Assembly (NCBI RefSeq): GCF_905196875.1
Contig: NZ_CAJJWO010000003.1
Location: 62,001 to 126,000, forward strand
DNA: 64,000 nt
Direction: 5' to 3'
From: an uncultured Parabacteroides sp.
GTDB lineage: Bacteria > Bacteroidota > Bacteroidia > Bacteroidales > Tannerellaceae
Positions 54,935 to 64,000 of the stretch are shown in pieces; within the stretch, counting starts at the first letter, position 1, and each line of letters opens with the position of its first letter. The notes under the pieces were generated by a model. That model did not search any database and was not told the origin of the DNA. It worked only from the letters and a program-made list of their open reading frames with translations. Position numbers and translations under genes: made by a program.

Positions 54935-54982
54935 GGAATATCTCCGATGTCTTCTGTGTTTCGGAGATATTCCTCTTTTTTT
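54935..54982 (+). terminator. strong intrinsic terminator after susD (PUL D)
   Basis: GGAATATCTCCGA (54935-54947) and TCGGAGATATTCC (54961-54973) form a perfect 13-bp stem, followed directly by TCTTTTTTT. It lies between susD and the enzyme genes, so either the enzymes rely on read-through or on a promoter in the 38 bp that remain. Confidence 0.85.
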
Positions 54983-55020
54983 AATGAAGACCAGTGTTGT
55001 ACTTGCTAAAAATAATTAGA

Positions 55021-56601
55021 ATGAAATTACACAACCTTTTCAATATAGCATTATTGTGTTTAGCCTCTTTCCTGGTTAAGGCACAACAAGTATGGACTCC
55101 TGATAACGGAGACGGAACATTTACGAACCCTCTTATGTGGGGAGACTGGCCTGACCCCGATATTATTCGCGTCGACGATGATTTCTATTTTATATCGACC
55201 AGTATGCATTATGTTCTGGGAAGCCCGATCGCTACCTCTAAAGATTTAGTTAACTGGAAAATGGTGGGATATGCCGTTGACCGATATGACGAAGATGAAC
55301 GTTATGATATGCAGAACGGACAGTTATACCTGAATGGTTCCTGGGCAAATACGATCCGTTATAATAACGGTAAATTTTATGTAGGTTTCTGTACCCCTTA
55401 TGGGTTGGGCACGGAAACCGGACATTTCTCCATCTGTGAAGCAGATAAACCGGAGGGTCCCTGGAAGCGTACCATATTCCCGGAATATCTCTACGATCCG
55501 GGGCTGTTTTTCGATGATAACGGCAAGGTATATGTGGTTCACGGGCAGGGAAAGTTACTCATTACGGAATTGAATTCAGACGTGAGGTCTGTTAAAGGAA
55601 AACCTGTTGAAATCTGGAATAAACGATTTGAGAACAGCCAGACATTCGGTAAACGTTTTGGAATGGAAGGTGCCCATATGTACAAGATTAACGGAAAATA
55701 TTATATCACTTGTCCGGCTGGTGGCACGGAAGGCTGGCAGGTTTGTCTTCGTTCCGATAGTATTTATGGTCCGTACGAACATAAAATAATCGTGGACGAC
55801 AACAGTTCTTATCCTCCTAACGGTTTACATCAGGGAGGGATGGTTCAATTGAAGAATGGCGATTGGTGGTTTATTATCATGCAGGATCGGGGACCTATCG
55901 GTCGTGTTCCCTGTTTAATGCCTGTAAAATGGGTCGATGGCTGGCCAATGCTGGGTACTGAAGGAAAAGATGTCATTACTTACCCGAAACCGAATGTCGG
56001 TAAGACATATCCGGTTATGGTACCGGAGACATCAGATGAGTTTAAAGGGAAAAAACTGGGCTTACAATGGCAGTGGAACCATAATCCGGATGATATGAAA
56101 TGGACATTGACTGAACGTCCGGGATATATGCGTCTAAAGGCATCGCAGGCAAAAAATCTGAAAGAGGCTCGTAATACTTTAACTCAACGTGTACAGGGGC
56201 CGTCATCAGAAGGTTCTGTATTGGTGGATATTACCGGTCTGAAAGATGGAAATGTGGCAGGATTCGGAGTATTCCAGTTTCCGTATGCTTATGTAGCTGT
56301 ACAGCAGGAGGGAGATGACCGGAAGATTGTTATGTGTAATGACGGAGAGATCGTAGAGACGGTAGATGCTTTAAAAGGTAATAAGATCTGGATTCGTGCC
56401 CGGGTTATGGACAAAGACTTTACAGCTCGTTTCTATTACAGTCTCGATGGAGAGATTTATTCTCCGATAGGAAATGAACTGAAAATGGGGTTAGGTTTGG
56501 ATTGGACTGCAAACCGTTTTGCTTTGTTTAATTATTCAACGAAAACAAATGGAGTTGGCGGTTATGCTGATTTCGACTGGTTCCATTTTATTGGAAAATA
56601 A
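55021..56601 (+). CDS. GH43 family glycoside hydrolase, secreted (beta-xylosidase or alpha-L-arabinofuranosidase type)
   Basis: 526 residues from ATG 55021, which gives the leader 'LLCLASFLVKAQ'; nine upstream codons in frame do not fit. The five-blade propeller motifs are present: 'WGDWPDPDIIRVDDDFYFISTS' (catalytic base Asp in PDPD), 'YDPGLFFDDNGKVYVVHGQG', and 'FGMEGAHMYKINGKYYIT' with the likely acid Glu. A C-terminal beta-sandwich of about 200 residues ('LGLQWQWNHNPDDMKWTL', 'GGYADFDWFHFIG') is the usual GH43 accessory domain. Substrate is not readable; the neighbouring GH120 suggests xylo- or arabino-oligosaccharides. Confidence 0.93.
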   Translation: MKLHNLFNIALLCLASFLVKAQQVWTPDNGDGTFTNPLMWGDWPDPDIIRVDDDFYFISTSMHYVLGSPIATSKDLVNWKMVGYAVDRYDEDERYDMQNGQLYLNGSWANTIRYNNGKFYVGFCTPYGLGTETGHFSICEADKPEGPWKRTIFPEYLYDPGLFFDDNGKVYVVHGQGKLLITELNSDVRSVKGKPVEIWNKRFENSQTFGKRFGMEGAHMYKINGKYYITCPAGGTEGWQVCLRSDSIYGPYEHKIIVDDNSSYPPNGLHQGGMVQLKNGDWWFIIMQDRGPIGRVPCLMPVKWVDGWPMLGTEGKDVITYPKPNVGKTYPVMVPETSDEFKGKKLGLQWQWNHNPDDMKWTLTERPGYMRLKASQAKNLKEARNTLTQRVQGPSSEGSVLVDITGLKDGNVAGFGVFQFPYAYVAVQQEGDDRKIVMCNDGEIVETVDALKGNKIWIRARVMDKDFTARFYYSLDGEIYSPIGNELKMGLGLDWTANRFALFNYSTKTNGVGGYADFDWFHFIGK

Positions 56602-56636
56602 TGGGATCATGAACTTGAATCTTGTATCGGAATAAA

Positions 56637-58910
56637 ATGAAAAACATCAAGAATACTTTGATATTATTGTTGCCGGTTTTCAGTATGTACTTTTTTTCTG
56701 CATGCGATCGTCAACAAGCTGACCAACCTGATCCGGTGGAGTCGATCATAAAAAAACATATTATTCGTTTTACGACTCCGCCGGAACGAATTCCTGCCCG
56801 GTATGCAACTGATGCACCTTTGCTGGGGAATGGTTTTACTGGTATCGCGTTGGGGGGAGCTCCGGAAGCACTGGCTTTTTATGTGGCGCGTAATGATTTT
56901 TGGCGATTAAAATCAGCGCTAGATGAATCTTATCCTGCTGTATTGGGTAAAATAGAATTGTCTGTCCCTGAGTTGAAGGGAACTTCTTATCTGGTAGAAC
57001 AAGATTTATATGACGCGATCTCTTATGCATCTTTTACTAAAGAAAGTCTTTCTGTGTATTGTAAAACCTATTTGGCTGCTACCGAAGATATCTGGGTTTT
57101 AGAGATAAGAATGGAGGGAAAGGATGCATTGGAAGGATCTGCCCGGATTGTTTTGCCCGGAGAAAAAGAAATATTGAATGAGCCGCCTTTGGAACGTGTA
57201 TTTCCGGATATCAGAGAAAATGATTTCACTTCGGATGGAATCCAATATGTATCCCGTGCCTTTGTTGATTCTGTAGATATTCCAACCAAAGCTGCTATGG
57301 CATTGCATGTAGAAGGTTCCCCGGATGGTAAATTTATTTTGAGACCTGGAGAAACAGTCCGTATAGTAGGCTCGTTCTCCAGTAATTTTAAAAGTGATGA
57401 TTGTGTGGCGGAAGTCATACGAAAGGTGGCGGATTGTTCGGTCGGAGAACTGGTGGCTATAGAAAAAGATCATAAACAATGGTGGAAAAATTATTGGAAG
57501 AAATCATATGTCAGTATATCTGACAGTATCATTGAAAAACAATATTATCGATCCCTTTATGGCATGGGAGCTTGTAGTCGCGACCTTGATTTTCCTCCTT
57601 CTATTTTCGGTTCCTGGATTACTAAGGAACGTCCCTGGTGGAATGGGGATTATCATCTGAATTATAATCATATGGCCCCTTATTATGCCCTTTACTCTGC
57701 TAACAGAATTGAACAAGCTGATCCGTATTATATGCCTTTATTGGCACTGATATCGCGGGGAAATTATTATTCGGAAAAAGTGACTTCTATACCTGGAGGT
57801 ATTTTGTTGCCAGTCGGTAGCGGTCCTTTGGGGATTGAAACGACCCGCCGTTCTCCTTTCATGGATCTGTATTTCAAGGAATGGATCGATGGTAAAAATG
57901 TGGAAGATGAGGGGCTGTTCTGGGGACAGAAAAGTAATTCGGCTTATGCAGTTGCGAATATGTCCATGCAGTTTTATCGTACATGGGATGAGGAATATAC
58001 CCGGAAAGTATATCCTTTTGTGAGAGGAGTTGCTACCTTTTGGGAAAATTATCTGACCCGTGAGGGAGATCGTTATGTCATTTACAACGATGCGATCCAT
58101 GAAGGTACGGTAGGCACAAAGAATCCGATCCTTTCATTGGGTTTGGTACGTATGGTTATGCAGACAGTTTCCGATATGAGTCTTTTTTTAGGAGTTGATG
58201 CTGATAAAAGATCTCAATGGACTTTTGTTCATGATCATCTTTCTGAGTATCCGTTACAGGAACGAAACGGGAAGACAGTTTTTCGCTATACTGAAAAAGG
58301 TACGGACTGGTGGGACGGCAATACCTTGGGAATCCAACATATTTACCCGGCAGGTCAGATCGGGTTGGATAGTGACTCCGAATTATTGAAGATAGCTCGT
58401 AACACGATTGAGGAAATGAACCGTTGGTCTGATTATAACGGGAGTAACAGTTTTTATCCTGCAGCCGTGCGGGTCGGTTATGATCCGGATAGTATATTAG
58501 TTCATCTGAATGCTTATTCCCGTCATACTTATTCTAATGGGTTCCAGTATAGAAATCCGCATGGCATTGAAAATCTGAGTACTGTTCCTAATACCATTAA
58601 TGAAATGCTTTGTATGGGACATCAGGATATTGTCCGTGTTTTTCCTGTCTGGCCCCGTGATAAAGATGCTTCATTCCACCAGATACGGGTAGAAGGGGCT
58701 TTCCTGGTATCCGCTACACTTGAAAATGGAGAAGTAACCTCCCTGATTCTGTCCAGTGAAAAAGGACGTGATCTGACATTACAGAACCCATGGGGAGAAG
58801 GGAAAGTGGAGGTAAGAGGAAAGACAACCGGTAAAACAGTGATGGAAGGCGAGTTTATCAAAATGAAGACGGTTGCTGATGAAACTTATCAGTTTATGCC
58901 GATTGAATAG
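56637..58910 (+). CDS. GH95/GH65-like (alpha/alpha)6-barrel lipoprotein
   Basis: 757 residues from ATG 56637, lipobox FSAC (Cys near 23). An N-terminal beta-supersandwich opens with 'APLLGNGFTGIALGGAPEALAFYVARNDFWR', close to the first strand pattern of GH95/GH65 proteins. An alpha/alpha barrel follows ('FGSWITKERPWWNGDYHLNYNHMAPYYALYS', 'IEQADPYYMPLLALIS', 'WWDGNTLGIQHIYPAGQIGL') and a C-terminal sandwich. 'NGDYHLNYN' stands where GH95 has its Asn-rich site. The exact family is unsure; a fucosidase, galactosidase or phosphorylase-like role are all possible. It is immediately followed by a true GH95 gene. Confidence 0.65.
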   Translation: MKNIKNTLILLLPVFSMYFFSACDRQQADQPDPVESIIKKHIIRFTTPPERIPARYATDAPLLGNGFTGIALGGAPEALAFYVARNDFWRLKSALDESYPAVLGKIELSVPELKGTSYLVEQDLYDAISYASFTKESLSVYCKTYLAATEDIWVLEIRMEGKDALEGSARIVLPGEKEILNEPPLERVFPDIRENDFTSDGIQYVSRAFVDSVDIPTKAAMALHVEGSPDGKFILRPGETVRIVGSFSSNFKSDDCVAEVIRKVADCSVGELVAIEKDHKQWWKNYWKKSYVSISDSIIEKQYYRSLYGMGACSRDLDFPPSIFGSWITKERPWWNGDYHLNYNHMAPYYALYSANRIEQADPYYMPLLALISRGNYYSEKVTSIPGGILLPVGSGPLGIETTRRSPFMDLYFKEWIDGKNVEDEGLFWGQKSNSAYAVANMSMQFYRTWDEEYTRKVYPFVRGVATFWENYLTREGDRYVIYNDAIHEGTVGTKNPILSLGLVRMVMQTVSDMSLFLGVDADKRSQWTFVHDHLSEYPLQERNGKTVFRYTEKGTDWWDGNTLGIQHIYPAGQIGLDSDSELLKIARNTIEEMNRWSDYNGSNSFYPAAVRVGYDPDSILVHLNAYSRHTYSNGFQYRNPHGIENLSTVPNTINEMLCMGHQDIVRVFPVWPRDKDASFHQIRVEGAFLVSATLENGEVTSLILSSEKGRDLTLQNPWGEGKVEVRGKTTGKTVMEGEFIKMKTVADETYQFMPIE

Positions 58911-58942
58911 TTGTTGTTATTAATAGAAAAAGATTGTTATCG

Positions 58943-61327
58943 ATGAAATATATTATTAGTTTCTTAATATTCTGTTTGTCCGGTTGTGGTTTACAAACAG
59001 AGACCTCTCTCTCTGAAGGGAACTCTTCCGGGCGATGGGTAGCCTGGTCAGGGAAACCGTCAGCGATATGGGAAGATGCTTTTGTGACGGGAAATGGCAG
59101 TCATGGAACAATGGTTTTAGGACAACCTGGCGATGAACGGATCATTTGTGTACATGAAGAACTGTTTATCCGTGGATGGGATCATAATAAAGAGACGGTA
59201 CCTGTCACTGCTGATCTGTTGCCGGAAGTACGCCGTCTGATCGATGAAGGTAAAAATAATCAAGCATCGAGCCTGATTGCTGATGAGGCTGATCGTCAGC
59301 TGGTCGGGATGGGAGCTAAACAACGATGGCCTTTGATCCCTCATCCGGCTTTCGATTTGCGGATACAATATCCGGATCGGCTCGCTTCTGTTAATGGAAA
59401 ATATCGCCGCCAGCTGGATCTGGAAACAGGGGTTGCTTCTGTTTTTTATGATGAAGAGAACGGGATGACGGAATCGATCTTCTCTTCCAGGAAACATAAT
59501 GTCAATGTCATTCGGCTGAAGGCTGGTAAACATGGAAAAATCAATACAATCCTGAGTCTTGAAGAAACTCCCGGACGACAGGGTATGCACTTTGAACATA
59601 ATCTGGATAGTGCTTTTCTTTCGGTTGAGTCAGGGGCTATCCCTGGTTGGCTTACTTATCATGCTGCCTATATGAACGATCCCGGGGGATACCATGGCTT
59701 GGCGCGGGTTACCCAGAAAGGCGGAAATATGCAACAGGAAGGTTCATGTCTGAAAATTGAAGATGCAGACGAAATACTTGTTTTGGTACGTATTACTCCG
59801 TTGGCGGATGGCAAAACATCGGAAGAAATGAATGTACGACAGGAGTTGTCCGGCTTATCGGACAGTTACGAAGAGTTACTGTCTTTGCACAGCAAGGAAC
59901 ATAAAGAGATGTTCTGCCGGATGCAGTTGGATCTGGGATGTGCTTCAGAGTGGAAAGAAATCCCTACGGAACAAATGTTAGAAACAGTAAACAAGCAGGG
60001 AGCGACTCCTTTGTTTATGGAACAAATGCATGCAATGGGTCGTTATTTGCTGATCTCTTCGTGTGGTAAATATCCTCCTCCTTTGCAAGGTATTTGGGGA
60101 GGAGGATGGAAACCGAACTGGATCGGCGGGTTTGTCTGGGACTCCAACATCAATCTGGCAATCTCGGCTGCTTCGATGAGTAACCTTCAGGAATGTGCGG
60201 AATCTTATTGCAGCTATGTTGAACGACTGTTACCCGGCTGGCGTTTGAACGCTAGCAACTATCTCGGATGCCGGGGCTTCATCGTAGCTCATTATAATGA
60301 TCCGGAGAATGGCTACTTGACTCATTTCGGGCCCTCTTTCCCCTGGATGTGCTGGCCGGGAGGAGCGGGCTGGAATCTACGTCCGTTTTATGAATATGCC
60401 ATGCTGACAGGGAATAATGAAGCATTGGAAAAAAAAGTGCTGCCTTTGTATCGTGAGATGGCGGATTTCTATGAAGACTTTCTGGTACTGGGTAGTGACA
60501 GCCTGTTCCACATTACTCCGAGCGTATCGCCGGAAAATGCTCCGAACGGGAATGATACCTGGTTGAGTAAAGATGCTACGATGGATGTGGCGATAGCTCG
60601 TGAAGTTTTTGAAATCTTGTTGGATATGGGAAAGCAGTTCGGTTTGCCGCAGGAAGAGATGGATAAATGGAATTTCTATTTGGAAAGACTACCCGAATAT
60701 CGGATCAATGAAGACGGTGCTTTGGCCGAATGGATAGATCCCGGCTATCCTGATGTATACAACCATCGGCATTTATCTCATTTATACCCTGTATTCCCAG
60801 GATCTCAGCTTAGTGAAAATAAAGGGGACAAGCAATTGAGACAAGCAGCTAAAGTAGCTTTGGATAAACGTTTTGAGTTCGATACCAGTTCGGCACACGG
60901 TTTGCTTCATCTGGCCCTTCAGGCTGTACGTATCGGAGATATGGACAAAGTCGTGAAGAATCTGGATCGTTTCAGCCGTCGTTATTATGTATACGACGGG
61001 CTGGTAACTTCTCACGACCCTGATCATCAGATCTATAACCTGGATGCTATATTAAGCTTGCCTCGTTTGTTTATGGAAATGCTGGTATACACCGAACCGG
61101 GGAAAATGGAATTGTTACCGGCCTGGCCGAAAGAGTATGCCAACGGACAATTGAAAGGTGTCCGGGTCTTTGGCGGGCATACGCTCGACATATCCTGGAA
61201 AGAGGGGGAACTGGTCGATGCTGTTTTGTATGCGGCACAAGACGGACCGTATGAGGTCCTTTACCGGGATAAAACAAAACAGCTGGAACTTCATAAAGGA
61301 GAAACATATCAAATAACTATACCATGA
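58943..61327 (+). CDS. GH95 family glycoside hydrolase (alpha-L-fucosidase or alpha-L-galactosidase)
   Basis: 794 residues from ATG 58943, lipobox LSGC. The N-terminal domain has 'AWSGKPSAIWEDAFVTGNGSHG' and 'ICVHEELFIRGWD'. The barrel has 'PPPLQGIWGGGWKPNWIGGFVWDSNIN' with the paired Asn402/Asn404, 'SPENAPNG' with candidate acid Glu531, and 'FEFDTSSAHGLLHLALQAVRIGD'. By family it is an inverting enzyme releasing alpha-L-fucose or alpha-L-galactose. The segment after NIN reads LAISAASM instead of the usual QMNYW-type sequence, so specificity may differ. It overlaps the next gene by 4 bp (ATGA). Confidence 0.88.
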   Translation: MKYIISFLIFCLSGCGLQTETSLSEGNSSGRWVAWSGKPSAIWEDAFVTGNGSHGTMVLGQPGDERIICVHEELFIRGWDHNKETVPVTADLLPEVRRLIDEGKNNQASSLIADEADRQLVGMGAKQRWPLIPHPAFDLRIQYPDRLASVNGKYRRQLDLETGVASVFYDEENGMTESIFSSRKHNVNVIRLKAGKHGKINTILSLEETPGRQGMHFEHNLDSAFLSVESGAIPGWLTYHAAYMNDPGGYHGLARVTQKGGNMQQEGSCLKIEDADEILVLVRITPLADGKTSEEMNVRQELSGLSDSYEELLSLHSKEHKEMFCRMQLDLGCASEWKEIPTEQMLETVNKQGATPLFMEQMHAMGRYLLISSCGKYPPPLQGIWGGGWKPNWIGGFVWDSNINLAISAASMSNLQECAESYCSYVERLLPGWRLNASNYLGCRGFIVAHYNDPENGYLTHFGPSFPWMCWPGGAGWNLRPFYEYAMLTGNNEALEKKVLPLYREMADFYEDFLVLGSDSLFHITPSVSPENAPNGNDTWLSKDATMDVAIAREVFEILLDMGKQFGLPQEEMDKWNFYLERLPEYRINEDGALAEWIDPGYPDVYNHRHLSHLYPVFPGSQLSENKGDKQLRQAAKVALDKRFEFDTSSAHGLLHLALQAVRIGDMDKVVKNLDRFSRRYYVYDGLVTSHDPDHQIYNLDAILSLPRLFMEMLVYTEPGKMELLPAWPKEYANGQLKGVRVFGGHTLDISWKEGELVDAVLYAAQDGPYEVLYRDKTKQLELHKGETYQITIP

Positions 61328-63150
61328 AAAAAGTATTATATATCATTTATATATTTAGTTTGTGTATTAGTTGGTCTTCTTTGCCAGCCAGGGAATATCA
61401 TGTATCCGTACAGGGAAATGACAATAATAGCGGAACTCTGAAAGCTCCCTTTAAAACGATTGATAAAGCAGCTCGGGTTGCTTATCCTGGTGACGTAATT
61501 ACTGTGCACGAAGGAACGTACCGGGAAAGAATTGATCCGCTACGTGGCGGAGAGAAAAATAAGCCGATTATTTATCAGGCAGCTAAAGGAGAGAAGGTTG
61601 AAATAAAAGGATCGGAAGTAATCAAAGGTTGGGAAAAACAAGACGACCGAACCTGGTTTGTCAGCTTACCCAATACATATTGGGGTGATTTTAATCCTTA
61701 TGCCGATACGATATATGGAGACTGGCTGGAAAAAGGCAAATGGTGCCATACCGGTGAAGTTTACCTGAATAATGAAGCATTGTCGGAAACACCGGAACTG
61801 GATCGGTTACTTGCCGGGAAAAGCGATACGGCTTTTTGGTATTGCCGGGTAAACGAGGATACAACGACTATTTGGGCAAACTTTGATTGTGACCCTAACA
61901 AAGAGACTGTCGAGATTAATGTCCGACAATCCGTATTTTACCCCAGTAAGCCGTATGTGAATTATATTCATGTTCGCGGTTTTGTTATGAGCCATGCCGC
62001 AACCCCGTGGGCACCGCCAACAGCAGAACAGATAGGTTTGATCGGTACCCATTGGAGTAAAGGATGGGTTATTGAAGATAATAAGGTCAGTCATTCGAAA
62101 TGTGTAGGAATTACCTTGGGTAAATATGGTGACGAATGGGATAATAAATCCGAATCGGCGGAAGCTTTTGTGAGGACGACGGAGCGTGCTTTGGAAAACA
62201 ATTGGGATAGGGATCATATAGGAAGTCATATCATTCGAAATAATCAGATATCCTATTGCGGACAGGCCGGTATTGCCGGAAGCCTGGGAGCGATATTCAG
62301 CCTGGTCGAAGGGAACAGTATCTTTGAGATCGGGATGCACCAGTCGTTTTGGGGATATGAACTGGCTGGTATAAAATTCCATGCCGCTGTCGATGCTGTT
62401 ATTAGTAACAACCATATTTACAGGACCGAAGGTGGTATCTGGCTCGACTGGATGACACAAGGAACCCGTATTACCCGGAATTTTCTGCACGATAATAAAG
62501 TTCAGGATTTTTCTCTGGAAGTCAATCACGGACCTGTACTGGTCGATAATAACTTCTTTCTGTCGAGAGAATTATCACAGGTGAAACTATCGCAGGGCAT
62601 TGCTTTTGTCAATAATCTGATCGCATGGAAGATTTGGGAGACTCCTTTGGTCGATGAAAGGGAAACTCCTTATCTGGCTCCGCATGGAACTTCGATTGAA
62701 GGACTCCATAATTGCCCTTGTGGTGATGTGACATATTATAACAACATTTTTACTCGTATAGATATGACACCTTATGATGCTTGTTCGCTTCCTGTTCGGA
62801 TGGGAGGTAATATTTTCCTGTCGGAGGCAATTCCGTCTGAAAAAGAAGAGTTCCCCCATATGAATTCCGGTTTTGATCCCGATATCCGTGTCATTGAAAA
62901 AACGGATGGCTGGTACTTACAGATGAAAGTTCTGGAGGAATGGAGAAAAGAATCAAAAAAGTCTGTGCTCAGTACTAAAGACTTACCGGCTGCAGTTATA
63001 CCGCATCAATCATTTAACAGAGAAGATGGTACTCCTATTGTTTTTGATCTGGATTATCTGGAAAATAAGAGACAGGAAGAGGCTTATCCCGGTCCGGTCA
63101 ACTTTACGGCAGATGGCGTATGTATAATAAAAATATTCCCTAAGAAATAG
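61324..63150 (+). CDS. GH120 family beta-xylosidase-like parallel beta-helix enzyme, secreted
   Basis: 608 residues with a signal peptide (LPAREYHV at the mature start). It follows the known Thermoanaerobacterium XylC (GH120) as I recall it almost throughout: 'EGTYRERIDPLRGGE', 'FNPYADTIYGDWL', 'VEINVRQSVFYPSK', 'SHAATPWAPPTAEQIGLIG', 'HWSKGWVIEDNKVS' and 'GSHIIRNNQISYCGQAGIAG'. The catalytic residues should be Asp375 in 'IWLDWMTQGTRI' (nucleophile) and Glu399 in 'SLEVNHGPVLVD' (acid/base). By family it releases xylose from xylo-oligosaccharide ends with retention. Start ATG 61324 overlaps the GH95 stop by 4 bp, so the two are translationally coupled. Confidence 0.9.
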   Translation: MKKVLYIIYIFSLCISWSSLPAREYHVSVQGNDNNSGTLKAPFKTIDKAARVAYPGDVITVHEGTYRERIDPLRGGEKNKPIIYQAAKGEKVEIKGSEVIKGWEKQDDRTWFVSLPNTYWGDFNPYADTIYGDWLEKGKWCHTGEVYLNNEALSETPELDRLLAGKSDTAFWYCRVNEDTTTIWANFDCDPNKETVEINVRQSVFYPSKPYVNYIHVRGFVMSHAATPWAPPTAEQIGLIGTHWSKGWVIEDNKVSHSKCVGITLGKYGDEWDNKSESAEAFVRTTERALENNWDRDHIGSHIIRNNQISYCGQAGIAGSLGAIFSLVEGNSIFEIGMHQSFWGYELAGIKFHAAVDAVISNNHIYRTEGGIWLDWMTQGTRITRNFLHDNKVQDFSLEVNHGPVLVDNNFFLSRELSQVKLSQGIAFVNNLIAWKIWETPLVDERETPYLAPHGTSIEGLHNCPCGDVTYYNNIFTRIDMTPYDACSLPVRMGGNIFLSEAIPSEKEEFPHMNSGFDPDIRVIEKTDGWYLQMKVLEEWRKESKKSVLSTKDLPAAVIPHQSFNREDGTPIVFDLDYLENKRQEEAYPGPVNFTADGVCIIKIFPKK

Positions 63151-63151
63151 A

Positions 63152-64000
63152 ATGAATACAATTTTGATGAGAACAGCCTGTCTGGCTTTTATTTTTTGTG
63201 TGAGTAATCCATTTGTACAGGCAAGAGAAAATGACTCTGTTAAGCAGGAAATAACCGGTAAACAATTTACCTATCCCGCCCGGATTCGTTATGACGGTTC
63301 CTGTATGACTATAGACGGGAAAGATATCTTTGTTTATAGTGCTGCTTTTCATTATTTCCGTTGTCCGGAAGAATTATGGCGTGACCGGTTCCGGCAAATC
63401 AAGGAGGCAGGATTTAATGTGGTGGAGACTTATGTTCCCTGGAACTGGCATGAAAGAAGTATGCCGAAGAGTCTGAACGATACGACAAATTTTGACTTTT
63501 CTGACCTGAAACGCTGGTTGAAGATTGCACAGGAAGAGTTTGGGCTTTACACTATTGTCCGCCCGGGTCCGTTTATCTGTGCCGAATATTCTGGTGGAGG
63601 TTACCCCCGCTGGCTGACTAGATTCCGTCCGGAAGGAGTGGAAGGTTTTTGGTTACGCAGTGCCGATCCGGAGCATATCCGCTGGTCGGTGCATTGGTTC
63701 GATGCTGTATGCAAGGCGTTGGCAGATGAGCAGGTCACCCGTAAACCGAAAGGGGAAAAAGGGATTATCATGATCCAGATAGAAAATGAATACGATGCCC
63801 ATGATTGTGACGGAAAAGATAAATTCCTGAAAGAGTTGTATCGTTCCGTACGCAGGAACGGTTTCGATGTTCCGGTGTTTACCTGTCTGACCCGTGAATG
63901 CCGTGAAAGTGAAGATACCGAACTGTCACAGGTATTTGACTGCGATAATTATTATGTCGGTCTGTCTGCTGCTCCCAGTTGTGCACACCGGATGGTTGCC
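63152..64000 (+). CDS. GH35 family beta-galactosidase, N-terminal part (cut by window end)
   Basis: The frame is open from ATG 63152 to the last base, 283 codons. After a signal peptide (ACLAFIFCVSNPFVQA) the GH35 barrel is plain: 'IFVYSAAFHYFRCPEELWRDRFRQIKEAGFNVVETYVPWNWHE', 'LYTIVRPGPFICAEYSGGGYPRWL' and 'GIIMIQIENEYD', whose second Glu (Glu213) is the acid/base. The nucleophile lies beyond the window. By family it removes terminal beta-galactosyl residues. It follows the GH120 gene after one base and belongs to PUL D. Confidence 0.93.
   Translation, partial: MNTILMRTACLAFIFCVSNPFVQARENDSVKQEITGKQFTYPARIRYDGSCMTIDGKDIFVYSAAFHYFRCPEELWRDRFRQIKEAGFNVVETYVPWNWHERSMPKSLNDTTNFDFSDLKRWLKIAQEEFGLYTIVRPGPFICAEYSGGGYPRWLTRFRPEGVEGFWLRSADPEHIRWSVHWFDAVCKALADEQVTRKPKGEKGIIMIQIENEYDAHDCDGKDKFLKELYRSVRRNGFDVPVFTCLTRECRESEDTELSQVFDCDNYYVGLSAAPSCAHRMVA

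Overview
The window is from a gut-type Bacteroidales chromosome. Evidence: many SusC/SusD pairs, a hybrid two-component regulator, ECF-sigma/FecR regulators, promoters of the TTG-N19/20-TAnnTTTG type, and a DUF4271-hemD-rnpA-yidD-tatD housekeeping cluster. Parabacteroides or a close relative is my guess; no 16S gene or other species marker is present.

Layout. (1) 1-3557: tail of polysaccharide utilization locus (PUL) A, with a susC end, a susD and a GH29 alpha-L-fucosidase. (2) 3631-6096: nadB on the minus strand and a secreted DUF3108-like protein. (3) 6185-21422: PUL B, a minus-strand hybrid two-component regulator divergent from two tandem susC/susD pairs and one secreted parallel beta-helix protein. 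A 37-codon ORF sits between the promoter and the first susC and overlaps its start codon. (4) 21626-29074: housekeeping genes (two small PH-like membrane proteins, lpdA, DUF4271, hemD, rnpA, yidD, tatD family, tyrS, tRNA-Gln) with a 0.95-kb non-coding gap holding a large palindromic repeat. (5) 29258-47448: PUL C, with ECF sigma factor, FecR anti-sigma, STN-type susC, susD, three large secreted proteins of no family I can name, and two decayed genes. (6) 47918 to the window end: PUL D, with ECF sigma, FecR, STN-type susC, susD, GH43, a GH95/GH65-like protein, GH95, GH120 and a GH35 cut by the window end.

How it works together. In each PUL the SusD lipoprotein and SusC TonB-dependent channel bind and import oligosaccharides, and secreted hydrolases trim them. 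PUL B is sensed by the periplasmic propeller of its hybrid regulator. PULs C and D are controlled by trans-envelope signalling (STN domain of SusC to FecR to ECF sigma). The PUL D enzyme set (beta-xylosidase-like GH120, GH43, GH95, GH35) suggests a xylose-, galactose- and fucose- or L-galactose-containing hemicellulose; this is inference.

The most notable signal is upstream of the PUL C sigma factor. Perfect 17-bp inverted repeats (29258-29274 and 29450-29466), each built as AGTTC-N5-GAACT, flank an AT-rich segment whose only perfect TAnnTTTG element points away from the sigma gene. This looks like an invertible promoter caught in the OFF orientation. It would put a whole locus of uncharacterised glycan-processing proteins under phase variation. 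Hairpins directly after the four susD genes that end a SusC/D block are a second recurring pattern.
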